NCBI GenBank assembly: GCA_016872125.1
Contig: VHBD01000006.1
Location: 1-22,857 of the forward strand
Source: Sphingomonadales bacterium
GTDB lineage: Bacteria > Bacteroidota > Bacteroidia > UBA7662
Reading direction: 5' to 3'
Length of the DNA stretch: 22,857 nt
Each line of letters begins with the position of its first letter. Within the stretch, counting starts at the first letter, position 1. The notes beneath the pieces are model-generated. The model was not told the origin of the DNA, did no database searches, and was given only the letters and a program-made list of their open reading frames with translations. Made by a program: the position numbers and the translations under genes. Below are positions 15,286-22,857 of this stretch, in pieces.

Positions 15286-15422
15286 GCAAGTCTTTAGGTG
15301 AACGTTAACAGAAGAAGAAAGCGAAACTAAAGGTAAAAGCGCGATTAAAGATTTTTTTTGAAAAATGGCAAGCTAGGGGGGAACCTTCTATGGGTAGGGG
15401 AGACCAAGGTCTTTTGAGGGGG

Positions 15423-16943
15423 CTAATGCTTGAAGTGTCTTACTCCCGTCATGACCATGCACATGTCGTTTCGGTCGCAGAAATCGACGCTGTCCTGATC
15501 CTTGACAGAACCACCCGGTTGGATGACGGCACGAATGCCCTCTTGCCAGGCCACTTCGACGCTGTCCGCAAAAGGGAAAAAGGCATCGCTGGCCATAATG
15601 GCCCCTTGTACATCGAAGTCAAAGGATCTGGCCTTGTGGGCGGCCTGCCTCATTGCGTCAATTCTGGAAGTTTGGCCTGTTCCGGACCCAATGAGTTGAC
15701 GATTCTTGACCAGAACAATGGCATTGCTTCGGGTATGCTTCACCACCTTGACCGCAAATTCCATATCGGTTTTTTCAGATGCATTGGGCTGCCTGGCGGT
15801 GACGACTTTGAATTGATCCGAGGCTTCGGTGGAACGGTCCGGGCTTTGGACAAGGTATCCGCCAAGTGCCGATCGAACCTGCAAAGAAGAAGGAATGGGC
15901 TTTAATTGTTGGAGGAGTATGCGGTTCTTCTTGCGTGTTAGCAAATCGATGGCTTCGGTACTGAATGAGGGAGCGATGAGCACTTCGTAAAATATCCCGT
16001 CGATTTCTTTGGCACAATTCAAGTCAAGAGGCCTGTTTGCTGCCAAGACGCCCCCAAAGGCCGAGATGGGATCCCCCGCGAGGGCGTCTTTCCAAGCCTC
16101 CAGCAGGGTATCACGGCTTGCAAGCCCGCAGGCGTTGTTGTGTTTTACGATGACAAAGGTGGGCTCCTCAAATTCAGCCAAGAGAGACAACGCCGAATCC
16201 GTATCAAGTAAATTATTGTAACTTAGGGCTTTGCCAGAAAGTACCCGAAGACACTCTTGCAATGGTCCGTAGAATCGCCCTTGCTGATGGGGGTTCTCTC
16301 CGTAGCGAAGCTCATGGCCTTGATCCGAGGCGATGCGCAGGCTCGTTGTATCGGTTTGGGGTTTCAGGTACTCATAAATCAGGGTATCGTACCTGGAAGT
16401 CATCGAAAAAGCTTCTGCAGCGTATCGAAGACGGTCTTCTTGATTGGTTCCACCGGCAAGGACTTGTTGCCTTAGACGATCGTATTGATTGGATGAGGAC
16501 AGGACCGTGCATTGTTGATGGTTTTTGGCGGCAGCTCGTAGGAGGCTGACTCCGCCTATATCAATTTTTTCGATGAGTTCTTGATGGGTACCGCTGGCGC
16601 GCAATGTATCCTCAAAGGGGTACAGATCCACAATGACCAGGTCAATTGGGGGAATCTCATAGCCTGCCAGCTCGTTAAGGTCCTCAATTTGATGATTTCG
16701 ATGCAAGATCCCTCCAAAAATTTTGGGATGAAGGGTTTTGACACGGCCTCCCAGGATGGAGGGATAACCGGTAAGATCTTCCACTTTGCGGGGCTGACAA
16801 CCAATTTTTTGAAGAAAATCCCAGGTACCCCCCGTGGACCAAATTTCTACCCCGGATTCAAAGAGCGTTTTGGCCAAGGGCTCGAGCCCTTCTTTGGAGT
16901 AAACAGAAATCAAAGCTGTGCGGACCGGACTTAGATCGGACAT
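15423..16943 (-). CDS. purH: Bifunctional AICAR formyltransferase / IMP cyclohydrolase
   Basis: PurH catalyses the last two steps of purine synthesis: formylation of AICAR with 10-formyl-THF, then cyclisation to IMP. The N-terminal MGS-like cyclohydrolase domain (about residues 1-150) shows STGGTWDFLQ, TGYPSILGGRVKTLHPKIFG and DLVIVDLYPF. The formyltransferase domain follows, with LRYGENPHQ (212-220), the catalytic K267-H268 in IVKHNNACGLAS, DPISAFGGV, and the C-terminal VIQPGGSVKD ending GVRHFKH. The 506-residue length is normal. It sits upstream of mreB on the same strand, an order common in Bacteroidota. The 203-nt gap to htpG holds a small open frame and a short hairpin. Confidence 0.97.
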   Translation of the reverse strand: MSDLSPVRTALISVYSKEGLEPLAKTLFESGVEIWSTGGTWDFLQKIGCQPRKVEDLTGYPSILGGRVKTLHPKIFGGILHRNHQIEDLNELAGYEIPPIDLVIVDLYPFEDTLRASGTHQELIEKIDIGGVSLLRAAAKNHQQCTVLSSSNQYDRLRQQVLAGGTNQEDRLRYAAEAFSMTSRYDTLIYEYLKPQTDTTSLRIASDQGHELRYGENPHQQGRFYGPLQECLRVLSGKALSYNNLLDTDSALSLLAEFEEPTFVIVKHNNACGLASRDTLLEAWKDALAGDPISAFGGVLAANRPLDLNCAKEIDGIFYEVLIAPSFSTEAIDLLTRKKNRILLQQLKPIPSSLQVRSALGGYLVQSPDRSTEASDQFKVVTARQPNASEKTDMEFAVKVVKHTRSNAIVLVKNRQLIGSGTGQTSRIDAMRQAAHKARSFDFDVQGAIMASDAFFPFADSVEVAWQEGIRAVIQPGGSVKDQDSVDFCDRNDMCMVMTGVRHFKH

Positions 16944-16986
16944 GGGCGAATTTCAGAAAAAACGATGGTTTGATACGAACCTGGTC

Positions 16987-17000
16987 GGCTCTGTAGAGCC
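16987..17000. other. Short inverted repeat upstream of purH
   Basis: GGCTC (16987-16991) and GAGCC (16996-17000) pair across the 4-nt loop TGTA, just upstream of the purH start (16943). It could be a leader hairpin or part of an htpG terminator, but no T run follows on the minus strand. No PurR-like or riboswitch structure was recognised around it. Confidence 0.25.
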
Positions 17001-17030
17001 TCGAGATTCAGGTACGGAGCAAATCCAAAA

Positions 17031-17138
17031 CTAAAATTCAGCCCCCTTGTTCACCAAAATTGGATCTTTGAAATTATGAACAATCCTGTCAACGATGGGG
17101 AGAGGATTGGCTTGGTCAAATTTGATCCCGTCAACCAT
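17031..17138 (-). CDS. Possible 35-aa ORF between htpG and purH
   Basis: An ATG-to-TAG frame of 35 codons, ATG 17138 to TAG 17031, 8 nt after the htpG stop codon. It begins MVDGIKFDQANPLPIVDRIV and ends NFKDPILVNKGAEF. Composition is mixed and protein-like, with no signal peptide or known motif. I do not recognise any family. It could be a real small gene, the remnant of a longer one, or chance. Confidence 0.2.
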   Translation of the reverse strand: MVDGIKFDQANPLPIVDRIVHNFKDPILVNKGAEF

Positions 17139-17146
17139 CGACAAGC

Positions 17147-18985
17147 TTAGCGACCGGCGTTGTGGAGATTTCGGTCAATGAAGGCGGTTAGTTCTGCACC
17201 TTGGAGCATACCCTGAGCGAGCAAGGCCAGATCGATGAGTTGTTGACCAAGGGCCTGTCTTGGCTCTAGTTCTTGGGTTTCTACCATCTTCTGCACCAGA
17301 GGATGCGATGTATTGACCACCATATCAATGCTTTCCTTCATAGCCCCCCCGAAGAAAGGAGTACCGCTGCCTGTGGCAGCCATCTCGTTCATTCGACGCA
17401 TGAACTCGGAACGAGTGAGGGTGATCGGTGGATCATCGGCGGACATGGCCTCCGCCTTGACTTTGAATTCTTCTTTGGCCTTGACCCATTCTCTTACCCA
17501 TTCTACCGCAAGTTTTTCCTGTTCTTCGTTAAGCAAGGAAGTCTTGGGCTCCCCTTTATCCACCAATTTGTCCAAGGTATCGGAATCAATTCGCTTGAAG
17601 GTGGTTTTTTCAAGCTTGCTTTCCAAAGCCCCGATGAAATGAGCATCGATAACACTGCCCATTTGGAGTATGGTCAAGCCACGCTTGCGCGCTCCTTCAA
17701 TCAAATGATGCTGAGCGCTGGCTTGGTTGGTGTACAGGATTACCAATTGCCCATCTTTGTTGCGATGATTCGCTTCCAAAAGGGCTGCGGTATCCTCCCA
17801 AGTTCTGAGCTGCTGATCGGCATCTTTATACAAGCAAAACCCCTTGGCGCGGTCATAAAATTTCTCATCCGAAATCATCCCGTACTTCACAAAGAGTTCC
17901 AGTTGATCCCATTTTTCCCTGAAAGAATCCTCTTGGTTTTTGGCGATATCCGCTAATTTATCCGCTACTTTTTTGGAGATGTGGGCGTTGATTTTCTTGA
18001 CGTTGGAATCCGTTTGAAGAAAGGATCTGGAAACATTGAGCGGTATATCCGGGGAGTCAATGACCCCATGAAGGAGGCGTAAATAATCCGGGACCACCTC
18101 TTCGACGGAATCGGTGATAAATACCTGACGGCTATAGAGTTGTATTTTGTTTTTGGCCGGTTCAAAATCCGCTTTCAATTTGGGGAAGTACAGAATTCCC
18201 GTTAAATTGAAGGGATAATCCACATTCAGATGGATCCAAAACAACGGCTTTTCGGCCATGGGGTACAAATCGTTGTAGAAATTCTGGTAATCTTCATCCT
18301 GGAGATCGGCAGGCTTGCGGGTCCATAGAGGGCTGGTCGCGTTGATCTGCTCATCACCAAACATTACTTTGACAGGCAAGAATTTCCCGTATTTACGCAG
18401 TATTTCTTTGAGCCTCCATTCATCCAGATATTCCGAGGCATCTTCCGCAATATGGAGAATAATATCGGTGCCCCGCTCGCTCCGCTCCCCAAGGCCAATC
18501 TCGTATTCGGTGGAACCATCGCAGGACCAGCGGGCAGACTTGGATCCCTGTTGGTAACTCAAGGTGTGGATGTCCACCCTGTCGGCAACCATGAAGGCGG
18601 AATAAAATCCCAATCCAAAGGCACCGATGATTTGATTGAGGTCGGACTTGTCTTTGTATTTTTCGATAAACTCGGTGGCACCCGAAAAAGCAACTTGCGT
18701 GATGTACTTCTCAATTTCTTCTTCCGTCAGGCCCAAACCGTTATCGGAGATGGTGATGGTTTTGGCCTCTTTGTCCAAACTCACCTGGACTTGCATTTCT
18801 CCAATTTCGCCATGGATTTCTCCCATAGCTGCGAGGGCAGCAAGCTTTTGGCAGGCATCAACCCCGTTGCTGACCAATTCTCTCAAAAAAATTTCTTGAT
18901 TGGAATACAGCGATTTTTTGATGAGGGGAAAAATGTTCTCGGTGTGGACTGATATATTGCCTTTTTTGGTGGAGTTTTGAGTCAT
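17147..18985 (-). CDS. htpG: Hsp90-family molecular chaperone HtpG
   Basis: HtpG is the cytosolic bacterial Hsp90, an ATP-driven dimeric chaperone. The GHKL ATPase domain shows NIFPLIKKSLYSNQEIFLRE followed by LVSNGVDACQKL, where E36, N40 and D43 occupy the nucleotide and Mg2+ positions. SNGVDA replaces the SNASDA found in E. coli. ITISDNGLGLTEEE (D81) and IGAFGLGFYSAFMVADRV form the pocket and lid. The middle domain includes LYSRQVFITDSVEEVVPDYL and LNVSRSFLQ. The C-terminal dimerisation part is shorter than in E. coli, giving 612 residues. The gene is divergent from the thiolase gene across 127 nt and ends 203 nt before purH. Confidence 0.96.
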   Translation of the reverse strand: MTQNSTKKGNISVHTENIFPLIKKSLYSNQEIFLRELVSNGVDACQKLAALAAMGEIHGEIGEMQVQVSLDKEAKTITISDNGLGLTEEEIEKYITQVAFSGATEFIEKYKDKSDLNQIIGAFGLGFYSAFMVADRVDIHTLSYQQGSKSARWSCDGSTEYEIGLGERSERGTDIILHIAEDASEYLDEWRLKEILRKYGKFLPVKVMFGDEQINATSPLWTRKPADLQDEDYQNFYNDLYPMAEKPLFWIHLNVDYPFNLTGILYFPKLKADFEPAKNKIQLYSRQVFITDSVEEVVPDYLRLLHGVIDSPDIPLNVSRSFLQTDSNVKKINAHISKKVADKLADIAKNQEDSFREKWDQLELFVKYGMISDEKFYDRAKGFCLYKDADQQLRTWEDTAALLEANHRNKDGQLVILYTNQASAQHHLIEGARKRGLTILQMGSVIDAHFIGALESKLEKTTFKRIDSDTLDKLVDKGEPKTSLLNEEQEKLAVEWVREWVKAKEEFKVKAEAMSADDPPITLTRSEFMRRMNEMAATGSGTPFFGGAMKESIDMVVNTSHPLVQKMVETQELEPRQALGQQLIDLALLAQGMLQGAELTAFIDRNLHNAGR

Positions 18986-19023
18986 GGGTTAAGATTTTGT
19001 CCAAGAGCATTCAAACCTTGTGC

Positions 19024-19054
19024 CAAAGGAGTGTGGAGTTTTAAATGTGTCAAT
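19024..19054 (-). promoter_or_regulatory. Candidate htpG promoter
   Basis: On the minus strand CTCCTTTG (19031-19024) resembles the Bacteroidota -7 element TAnnTTTG, matching six of eight positions if the two free positions are counted. ATTG (19054-19051) lies 19 nt upstream, where the -33 TTTG element is expected. The predicted start is about 30 nt before the ATG at 18985. No CIRCE-like inverted repeat was seen. Confidence 0.25.
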
Positions 19055-19112
19055 TTGTCCGATTCTTGGCAGTTTTTGGTGTTTTGAGAAGAATTGTTCG
19101 CAGTTTTGTGTC

Positions 19113-20327
19113 ATGGAAGATGTATTCATATTGGACGCCCTGCGGACCCCCATAGGGAAATACGCCGGGGCATTATCTCGCTTGAGGCCCGATGACATGG
19201 CCGCTCATTTGGTAAGAAACATGATGGACCGCCATCCCGAATTAGATCCGCAACATTTAGAGGAACTGGTTCTCGGAGCCGCCAACCAGGCTGGTGAGGA
19301 TAATCGTAACGTGGCGCGCATGAGTGCTCTTTTGGCCGGTTTGCCAACCTCTGTGGCCGGCGTGACGGTCAACCGATTGTGCGCCAGTGGTCTGCAAGCC
19401 ATTATGGATGCAAGCCGAGCATTGGCCATGGGTCATGGGGATTTTTATTTGGCAGGAGGGGTGGAAAGCATGAGCCGTGCCCCTTGGGTTATGGCCAAGC
19501 CGGAACAGCCCTTTGGACGGCAACCGGAGATCCACGACACCACTCTGGGATGGAGGTTCACGAATCCGCGTTGGGAGGGGCTGCATCACCCCTACAGCAT
19601 GGGTGAAACGGCCGAAAATGTGGCAGAGAAGTACCAAATTAGCCGCGTGGATCAGGATGACTTTGCCCAATCATCGCAGGAGAAATATGCAGCGGCTCAA
19701 GCGGCTAGCGCTTTTGACCGCGAGCGAATACCGACCCCAACCCAAGACGCCAAGGGCCAAACCCAGTGGGTAGCCCAAGACGAGCATCCTCGTTTGGGAG
19801 ACAGGGCCAAACTCAGCCAATTGAAACCGGTATTCAGGGAGGGAGGAACGGTGACCGCTGGTAACTCTTCCGGGATTAACGATGGTGCGGCCTTGTTGCT
19901 GTTGGCAAGCGCATCGGCTGTCAAGCGTCATCAACTTGAACCCATAGGCCGTGTGGTCTCCATGGCAGTGGCAGGCGTTGACCCGGCGTATATGGGCATA
20001 GGTCCGGTACCGGCAGTCCGCAAAGCCTTGAACCGAGCAGGCCTCCAAGCCAAAGACTTGGGTCTGATTGAATTGAACGAGGCCTTTGCATCGCAAGCCT
20101 TGGCCTGTCAACGTGAATTGGATTTGCCTCTGGAGGATATCAATGTTCACGGCGGAGCCATTGCCCTGGGTCATCCCTTGGGGTGCTCAGGGGCACGCAT
20201 CACCACGACCCTTCTGCATTCGCTGCACCGATACCCCGGCAAGAAAGCCTACGGCCTGGCCACCATGTGCGTTGGGGTGGGTCAGGGGGCGGCTCTGGTG
20301 ATAGAAGCCCTGAGAAGGTCTTCATGA
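19113..20327 (+). CDS. Acetyl-CoA C-acyltransferase, 3-oxoadipyl-CoA thiolase type (PcaF/PaaJ-like)
   Basis: A cytosolic biosynthetic/degradative-type thiolase that cleaves or forms beta-ketoacyl-CoA. The catalytic residues are C90 in NRLCASGLQA, H354 in GGAIALGHPLGCSGAR and C386 in ATMCVGVGQG. The blocks ANQAGEDNRNVARM and IHDTTLGWRFTNP resemble the 3-oxoadipyl-CoA thiolases (PcaF/PaaJ) of aromatic catabolism more than general FadA enzymes, so that substrate is likely but not certain. The frame is open back to 19020, but ATG 19113 gives MEDVFILDALRTPIGKY, the standard start (404 aa). No other paa, pca or fad gene is near. It is divergent from htpG and followed closely by truA. Confidence 0.9.
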   Translation: MEDVFILDALRTPIGKYAGALSRLRPDDMAAHLVRNMMDRHPELDPQHLEELVLGAANQAGEDNRNVARMSALLAGLPTSVAGVTVNRLCASGLQAIMDASRALAMGHGDFYLAGGVESMSRAPWVMAKPEQPFGRQPEIHDTTLGWRFTNPRWEGLHHPYSMGETAENVAEKYQISRVDQDDFAQSSQEKYAAAQAASAFDRERIPTPTQDAKGQTQWVAQDEHPRLGDRAKLSQLKPVFREGGTVTAGNSSGINDGAALLLLASASAVKRHQLEPIGRVVSMAVAGVDPAYMGIGPVPAVRKALNRAGLQAKDLGLIELNEAFASQALACQRELDLPLEDINVHGGAIALGHPLGCSGARITTTLLHSLHRYPGKKAYGLATMCVGVGQGAALVIEALRRSS

Positions 20328-20346
20328 TGGCGATCGAATGCAGGTC

Positions 20347-21123
20347 ATGAACCGTTATTTCATTCAATTGGCGTATGACGGTACGGCCTATCACGGTTGG
20401 CAAAGACAACCCAATGCTGTAACGGTTCAGGAGCTTATCGAAAATGCATTAACTCAATACACTGGAAAACCCGTTTGGCTCACCGGTCAAGGCCGCACCG
20501 ATACGGGGGTTCATGCATCGGAGTTTTTTGCGCATTGGGATACAGAGGAAGATCTTCATGCGTTGTTACGGGGTCCGGTGGAGGATGGGATTAGGGTTCT
20601 TAACCGGATGTTGCCCAACGATTTGGTGATACAGCGGGTCTTTCAAGTCCCTGAAACCGCGCATGCCCGCTTTTCAGCCTTGTTCAGAACCTACCAATAC
20701 CGGGTTCATTGGGCTAAGGATCCGTTCCGGGCGCGTTATTCCTGGCAAATTCCAGCCTGCCCTGATTGGGACTCGGTGCTTAAGGCCGCTGCACTGCTGC
20801 CGGGCAATCGTGATTACGGCTGTTTCGCCAGAGCCGGTGGTGGGCAACAACACGATTTGTGCAACCTAACCCATGCCCAATGGAAATTGAATGCAGATCA
20901 ATCCGCCGTTTTTGAAATCCGAGCCAACCGCTTTCTGCGCAACATGGTCCGCGCGATTGTGGGTACGTTGATGGAAGTTGGACGAGGTTATCGATCCTAT
21001 GATCAAATCAACGATCTCTTGAACGAAGGAACCCGATCGGATGCCGGGGCCACGGCTCCTGCCCATGGACTTTGTTTGGTGCATGTGGAATATCCGGACG
21101 GTATCATTCAACCAAACCCATGA
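20347..21123 (+). CDS. truA: tRNA pseudouridine(38-40) synthase TruA
   Basis: TruA converts uridines 38-40 of the tRNA anticodon arm to pseudouridine. The catalytic aspartate is in GQGRTDTGVHASEF. Other family blocks are YFIQLAYDGTAYHGWQRQP at the N-terminus, DARFSA-like HARFSALFRTYQYRV, and RANRFLRNMVRAIVGTLMEV near the C-terminus, ending with TAPAHGLCLVHVEYP. ATG 20347 gives MNRYFIQLAYDG, the normal family start; ATG 20338, three codons upstream, is also possible. The gene begins 19 nt after the thiolase and its stop overlaps the next ATG by 4 nt, so it is probably translated from the same transcript as the ABC exporter. Confidence 0.96.
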   Translation: MNRYFIQLAYDGTAYHGWQRQPNAVTVQELIENALTQYTGKPVWLTGQGRTDTGVHASEFFAHWDTEEDLHALLRGPVEDGIRVLNRMLPNDLVIQRVFQVPETAHARFSALFRTYQYRVHWAKDPFRARYSWQIPACPDWDSVLKAAALLPGNRDYGCFARAGGGQQHDLCNLTHAQWKLNADQSAVFEIRANRFLRNMVRAIVGTLMEVGRGYRSYDQINDLLNEGTRSDAGATAPAHGLCLVHVEYPDGIIQPNP

Positions 21124-22857
21124 GGGCAGCCACCGAGGAATTCCAGGCGCCTAGAGCAGGAACCGTACAAGCCTTGAAACGTTTGTTCGGGGAAATGAAA
21201 CCGTACAGTTTCTTATTGATCGGAACCATTCTCTTGGCCATCGTTCTTGCAGGAACTGCTCCACTAAGACCATGGTTGATTCAACAAGCGGTGGACGGGC
21301 CCATGACCCGGAAGGATTTGGCCAGCTTGGCCCAATACGGATGGATTATTTTGGCTTTGTTGCTGGCGGAATCCGGTCTAAGGTATCTCTTTGGTTTGTG
21401 GAGTGTGCAATTGGGACAGTCCGTGGTCAAAGATTTGCGACGCAAGCTTTATGAACATTTAACACGTTATCGCCCAAGTTTTTATGAATCCAGATCGGTA
21501 GGCGCCTTGGGAAGCAGGGTGATTAACGATTTGGAGGCCATCGCCGAATTGTTTGCCCAAGGCTTCTTGACCATGGTTGGAGATGTCTTGCAGTTAATCG
21601 TGATTTTATCGGTGATGCTTTATACCGATTGGCGACTCACCTTGGTCAGTTTGATGGTTATGCCTTTGTTGTTATGGGTAACCTGGTGGTTCAAAGAAAA
21701 AGTTCATGGCTCATTCACCGAAGTTCGATCTCGAACCTCTTCGTTGAATTCCTTTCTCCAAGAACGCCTTAGCAATTTGCAACTCATTCCCCTGTTTCAT
21801 CGCGAAGAGGAGGAGAACCGGGCCTTCCAAAAAGAAAACCAAGGTTTGGCCGAAGCGCATCTGAACGGGGTTTGGTATTATTCGGTGTATTTTCCAGTGG
21901 TCGAAGTTCTTACGGCCTTGGCCATGGGATTGATGGTTTGGTACGGAGCCGTGAGGGTGCAGGACGGGGCCTTGTCCGCAGGGGTATTGGTGGCCTTTTT
22001 GGTTTATATCAATCAGTTGTTCAGGCCATTGAGGTTGTTAGCGGACAAATTCAATTCCCTACAGATGGGCATTATCGCATCTTCAAGGGTTTTTCAGTTG
22101 ATTGATTTGAAAGCTTGGCCTGCGGAAACCAATGCAGCAGCGGATCAACCCACACAGGGTATCGATATACAAATTCAAAACTTGAATTTTGGATACCAAA
22201 AGGATATCAGAGTCCTCCACGACATTCAATTGCACATGAAGCGCGGAGAAGTTTGGGCTGTGGTGGGGGGCAGTGGAAGTGGCAAATCGACCTTAGCCCA
22301 AATGCTGGTCAGATTTTATGAACCCAAATCAGGGCGGATTCTTTTGGACGGTTTATCTCATACGGAATTGACTTTGAGGCAACTGCGAAGGCGCATTATT
22401 TACGTCCCCCAAGAACTTATTTTCTTCAGCGGCACCATTTTGGATAATATTATTCTCCATGATCCCAGCATCACCACGGAATTGGTTGAGCTCAGGGTCA
22501 AGGCATTCAATCTCCTTGATTTTGTGGAGTCCTTGCCGCAGGGATTGCTGACCTCGGTGGGGGAAAAGGGGGCTGGGCTTTCCGCCGGCCAAAAGCAATT
22601 GGTAGCCCTGATCCGTGCTTTGGTAAGGCAGCCGGACCTCCTCATTCTGGACGAAGCCACCGCATCGGTGGACTCGGCAACGGAGGCCCAGGTCCAAAGG
22701 GGTATCGAGGCTTTTGTTCAAGGCCGTAATGCCTTGCTTATCGCCCATCGAATGTCCACTTTGCGGTTTGCCCACCGAATTTTGGTGATGAAAGATGGCC
22801 GTATCGTCGAAGAAGGAACCCATGCCGAACTATTGGCCCTGAATGGGCACTTTTCTA
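21120..22857 (+). CDS. ABC exporter, membrane plus ATPase half-transporter (3' end outside window)
   Basis: A fused TMD-NBD ABC exporter of the MsbA/MdlB type, 579 residues visible and probably nearly complete. About six membrane spans fall within residues 30-320 (for example SFLLIGTILLAIVLAGTA). The ATPase domain starts near 345. Walker A is GGSGSGKST (about 383-391) and the Q-loop is YVPQ. The signature is LSAGQKQLV (487-495), with Ala where LSGGQ is canonical. Walker B is LLILDEATASVD (D511, E512), and the switch histidine is in IAHRMS (H543). Its ATG overlaps the truA stop by 4 nt. No stop codon is reached before the window ends. Lipid A core flippase or multidrug export are both possible; sequence alone does not decide. 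Confidence 0.93.
   Translation, partial: MRAATEEFQAPRAGTVQALKRLFGEMKPYSFLLIGTILLAIVLAGTAPLRPWLIQQAVDGPMTRKDLASLAQYGWIILALLLAESGLRYLFGLWSVQLGQSVVKDLRRKLYEHLTRYRPSFYESRSVGALGSRVINDLEAIAELFAQGFLTMVGDVLQLIVILSVMLYTDWRLTLVSLMVMPLLLWVTWWFKEKVHGSFTEVRSRTSSLNSFLQERLSNLQLIPLFHREEEENRAFQKENQGLAEAHLNGVWYYSVYFPVVEVLTALAMGLMVWYGAVRVQDGALSAGVLVAFLVYINQLFRPLRLLADKFNSLQMGIIASSRVFQLIDLKAWPAETNAAADQPTQGIDIQIQNLNFGYQKDIRVLHDIQLHMKRGEVWAVVGGSGSGKSTLAQMLVRFYEPKSGRILLDGLSHTELTLRQLRRRIIYVPQELIFFSGTILDNIILHDPSITTELVELRVKAFNLLDFVESLPQGLLTSVGEKGAGLSAGQKQLVALIRALVRQPDLLILDEATASVDSATEAQVQRGIEAFVQGRNALLIAHRMSTLRFAHRILVMKDGRIVEEGTHAELLALNGHFS

Noticed and set aside
15400..15420. Palindrome AGACCAAGGTCT downstream of purH
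   Set aside because: The loop would be only two bases and no T run follows, so it does not qualify as a terminator; no other support.
15390..15905. 171-codon open frame on the plus strand overlapping the purH 3' end
   Set aside because: Antisense to conserved PurH blocks; no start context or domain supports it.
16944..16990. T-arm-like GGTTCGTATCAAACC sequence upstream of purH on the minus strand
   Set aside because: The loop lacks the conserved A58 and no acceptor, D-arm or anticodon stem can be built, so it is not a tRNA.
17273..17956. 227-codon open frame on the plus strand inside htpG
   Set aside because: Antisense to a full-length, motif-complete HtpG; the translation has no recognisable domain.
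22578..22592. LSAGQ in place of LSGGQ in the ABC transporter
   Set aside because: Alanine at this position occurs in related exporters and all other ATPase motifs are intact, so it does not suggest an inactive protein.
22353..22823. 156-codon open frame on the minus strand at the right edge
   Set aside because: Antisense to the ABC transporter ATPase domain, whose motifs are intact in the plus frame.
1..22857. CRISPR, IS elements, prophage, toxin-antitoxin or defence islands
   Set aside because: No spaced direct-repeat array, transposase, integrase or defence-family protein was seen; the window is filled with core genes in a syntenic order.

Overview
The window is ordinary, gene-dense chromosome from a member of the Bacteroidota. 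The evidence is the gene content and order: gldE and gldD, which are confined to this phylum, lie downstream of mutY and ssb; purH is followed by mreB-mreC-mreD-mrdA-rodA; and a HU-TPR-miniprotein-rng block sits divergent from mutY. Two tiny genes (29 and 53 codons) also match families I know mainly from Bacteroidota. I cannot place the organism below phylum.

Layout. 1-474 (+) is the C-terminal end of glutamine-dependent NAD+ synthase. It converges on a leftward block, 536-3519 (-), transcribed HU -> TPR protein -> 29-aa bS22/COX24-like basic protein -> RNase G. Divergent from it, 3711-9328 (+) carries mutY, ssb, gldE, gldD and recG, tightly packed and partly overlapping. A convergent DUF6728-type miniprotein (9364-9525, -) ends the next leftward block, 9364-16943 (-): purH -> mreB -> mreC -> mreD -> mrdA (PBP2) -> rodA -> miniprotein. 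htpG (17147-18985, -) lies just upstream in the same direction. Divergent from htpG, 19113-22857 (+) holds a 3-oxoadipyl-CoA-type thiolase, truA and an ABC exporter cut by the window edge.

How the genes work together. mreBCD, PBP2 and RodA form the rod-shape elongasome: the MreB filament and MreC/MreD organise the RodA glycosyltransferase and PBP2 transpeptidase. gldD and gldE belong to the gliding/type IX secretion gene set. mutY, ssb and recG are genome-maintenance genes interleaved with them. HU, the bS22-like protein and RNase G are nucleoid, ribosome and RNA-processing functions.

No mobile element, CRISPR array, tRNA, rRNA, phage or defence gene was seen, and I found no convincing undescribed multi-gene system. 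The points most worth a second look are small: a 19-bp tandem repeat running across the rng stop codon, the two miniprotein genes, the 59-nt mutY/ssb overlap, a probable TTG start with a structured leader for rng, and a near-perfect palindrome on the rodA stop codon. With the two miniproteins counted, no stretch longer than about 300 bases lacks a gene.
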